From positions 1-32,951 of the forward strand of contig CAJTOG010000015.1 in NCBI GenBank assembly GCA_910577575.1: a stretch of 32,951 bases of DNA, given 5' to 3'. The position numbers and the translations under genes are program-made. Below, piece after piece: positions 32,008 through 32,951 of the stretch (position 1 is the first letter of the stretch; every line of letters starts with the position of its first letter). Source of the DNA: an uncultured Ruminococcus sp. (GTDB taxonomy: Bacteria > Bacillota > Clostridia > Oscillospirales > Ruminococcaceae). The notes beneath the pieces were generated by a model that was not told the DNA's origin, did not search any database, and saw nothing but the letters and a program-made list of their open reading frames with translations.

Positions 32008-32310
32008 TTGAAAAATAATAAAAAAATTACAGTATTCAGGGTATCCCTGATTTATATTGTTCTTACTGTCGGAATTTGGATGTTTTTATATTCCTATACA
32101 AATTCATACAACAGGCTTACAGATGAAAAAATTTCACCTGCAAGCCTGATTGTGAATGATGATTATGCAGAATTTAAAATTTTAAACAAAAGCTGTAATA
32201 TAAATCTTGATATAATATCACCTGAAAGCAGACTGTATTTTGCAGCGTATCTTTTTTCGCCTGATGAGCTGAAAAGTGAAATTCTGCTTTTGTTTAAGCT
32301 TTTGAATTGA
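32008..32310 (+). CDS. Small single-pass membrane protein, unknown
   Basis: 100 residues. One N-terminal membrane helix (VSLIYIVLTVGIWMFLYSYT) precedes a short extracytoplasmic part with no recognised motif. TTG start at 32008, with AAGGAG eight or so bases upstream overlapping the spoIIP stop, so it is probably co-transcribed with spoIIP. A link to engulfment is only suggested by position. Its 3' end overlaps the convergent gene by 17 bp. Confidence 0.6.
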   Translation: MKNNKKITVFRVSLIYIVLTVGIWMFLYSYTNSYNRLTDEKISPASLIVNDDYAEFKILNKSCNINLDIISPESRLYFAAYLFSPDELKSEILLLFKLLN

Positions 32311-32872
32311 GGGCAGTCCGGAAATATTGTTTATGACTTTCTGTTATATCATCATAGAAGCAGTTCAATTCTCCTGCATAGTATAAATCAGCACCGGGGA
32401 ATTTTCTGAAATCGTCGGGCCTGTAAAGTGTGAAAGGTTTTTCCAGTTTGATACCTATTTTGTCCATGGTATATGCAACAAACTGTGAGCATACAAAGCA
32501 GTTTTCCCTTTCCCAGTTGATATTGAAGTAAACGGCAATAAGCCCCAGCAGATTGTATGAATAGATTCGCCGATTATCTGCGAAATGCTGGATAATTCTG
32601 TTATATTCTGCTTTTTGTTCATCGGTTACACGTATACGGTAAATTTCGCAGGGAATATAGCCAAACTTTCCGAGAGTTCCCTTTCCGACAATTTCCCTGT
32701 TGAATGTTGCAGGAAGCGGAAAAGGACGATATGTACGACAGAAACTGTACATTTCAGATAAATCTTCACTTCCGGAAAGCGATACATGGTTATATGGCTT
32801 TTTGGTAAAAAATCTAAAAAGTTTTGCCGGTCTGGTACCGGTCTGGGCAACAATAATATATATGTAATTCAA
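32294..32872 (-). CDS. Permuted papain-like (YiiX/NlpC-type) protein
   Basis: 192 residues with the order of circularly permuted papain-like enzymes. An early His in KKPYNHVSLSG (residue about 28) precedes the nucleophile Cys in NCFVCSQFVAYTMDKIG (residue about 133), and polar residues follow. No signal peptide or membrane helix is seen, so it acts in the cytoplasm or is exported by other means. Related families cleave amide or ester bonds in peptidoglycan or lipids; the substrate is unknown. It starts at TTG 32872, preceded by AAGGTGAG. Bases 32873-32951 are AT-rich with no clear gene. Confidence 0.7.
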   Translation of the reverse strand: MNYIYIIVAQTGTRPAKLFRFFTKKPYNHVSLSGSEDLSEMYSFCRTYRPFPLPATFNREIVGKGTLGKFGYIPCEIYRIRVTDEQKAEYNRIIQHFADNRRIYSYNLLGLIAVYFNINWERENCFVCSQFVAYTMDKIGIKLEKPFTLYRPDDFRKFPGADLYYAGELNCFYDDITESHKQYFRTALNSKA

Positions 32873-32951
32873 AATCTCACCTTCTGTTAAAGTATATCAT
32901 TTCAAAAAAAATTTATAAAATAATTATATCATAAACACTTGCAATTTTCAA

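Overview
The window reads as chromosomal core sequence from a low-GC, AT-rich, endospore-forming Firmicute. It most resembles a Ruminococcus-like member of the Oscillospiraceae. That assignment is inferred from the gene order around ftsZ, the SigH, GerW, SpoIIP and SpoIIAB-free sporulation gene complement seen here, SAM-I control of metK, frequent TTG/GTG starts and Thr/Tyr-rich protein tails. Nearly every gap between genes is under 250 bp. No insertion sequence, prophage, CRISPR array, rRNA gene or canonical tRNA gene is visible.

Region 1 (1-7.9 kb) is the distal part of a division and cell-wall cluster: ftsW, murG, murA, ftsQ, then ftsZ from its own promoter. It is followed by a DivIVA-like coiled-coil protein from another promoter. 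FtsQ carries an unusual Thr-rich and then Tyr-rich tail. FtsZ and the coiled-coil protein end in similar short peptides.

Region 2 (8-9.8 kb) holds a SigH-like sigma factor whose 3' end overlaps a tRNA-like element, a small double zinc-ribbon protein, a VOC-fold protein and a DUF1858 protein. Several well-formed hairpins lie between them.

Region 3 (9.8-15.2 kb) is a tight RNA-modification, ribosome-rescue and repair operon: a TrmK-Nif3 fusion, RlmA, RqcH, a 3-methyladenine glycosylase and an AraC-type regulator.

Region 4 (15.2-17.95 kb) has two transcription units with regulatory leaders. One is pnuC behind a structured leader that ends in a terminator-like hairpin. The other is a SAM-I riboswitch with a terminator ahead of an uncharacterised zinc-ribbon protein and metK.

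Region 5 (17.95-22.2 kb) holds a leftward response regulator, histidine kinase and unknown membrane-anchored protein, divergent from a C39-like peptidase that is probably a lipoprotein. Leftward rpmB follows.

Region 6 (22.6-29.8 kb) may be one long operon: an S2P-like membrane protein lacking the HExxH motif, scpA, scpB, a DUF2953 protein, gerW/ytfJ, a D-Ala-D-Ala carboxypeptidase, rluB, an unknown protein, metA and a DUF4190-like membrane protein with a Tyr-rich tail. It closes with a strong bidirectional terminator.

Region 7 (29.8-32.95 kb) contains a membrane-anchored polysaccharide deacetylase (leftward), spoIIP behind a SigE-like promoter, a small membrane protein, and a leftward permuted papain-like protein.
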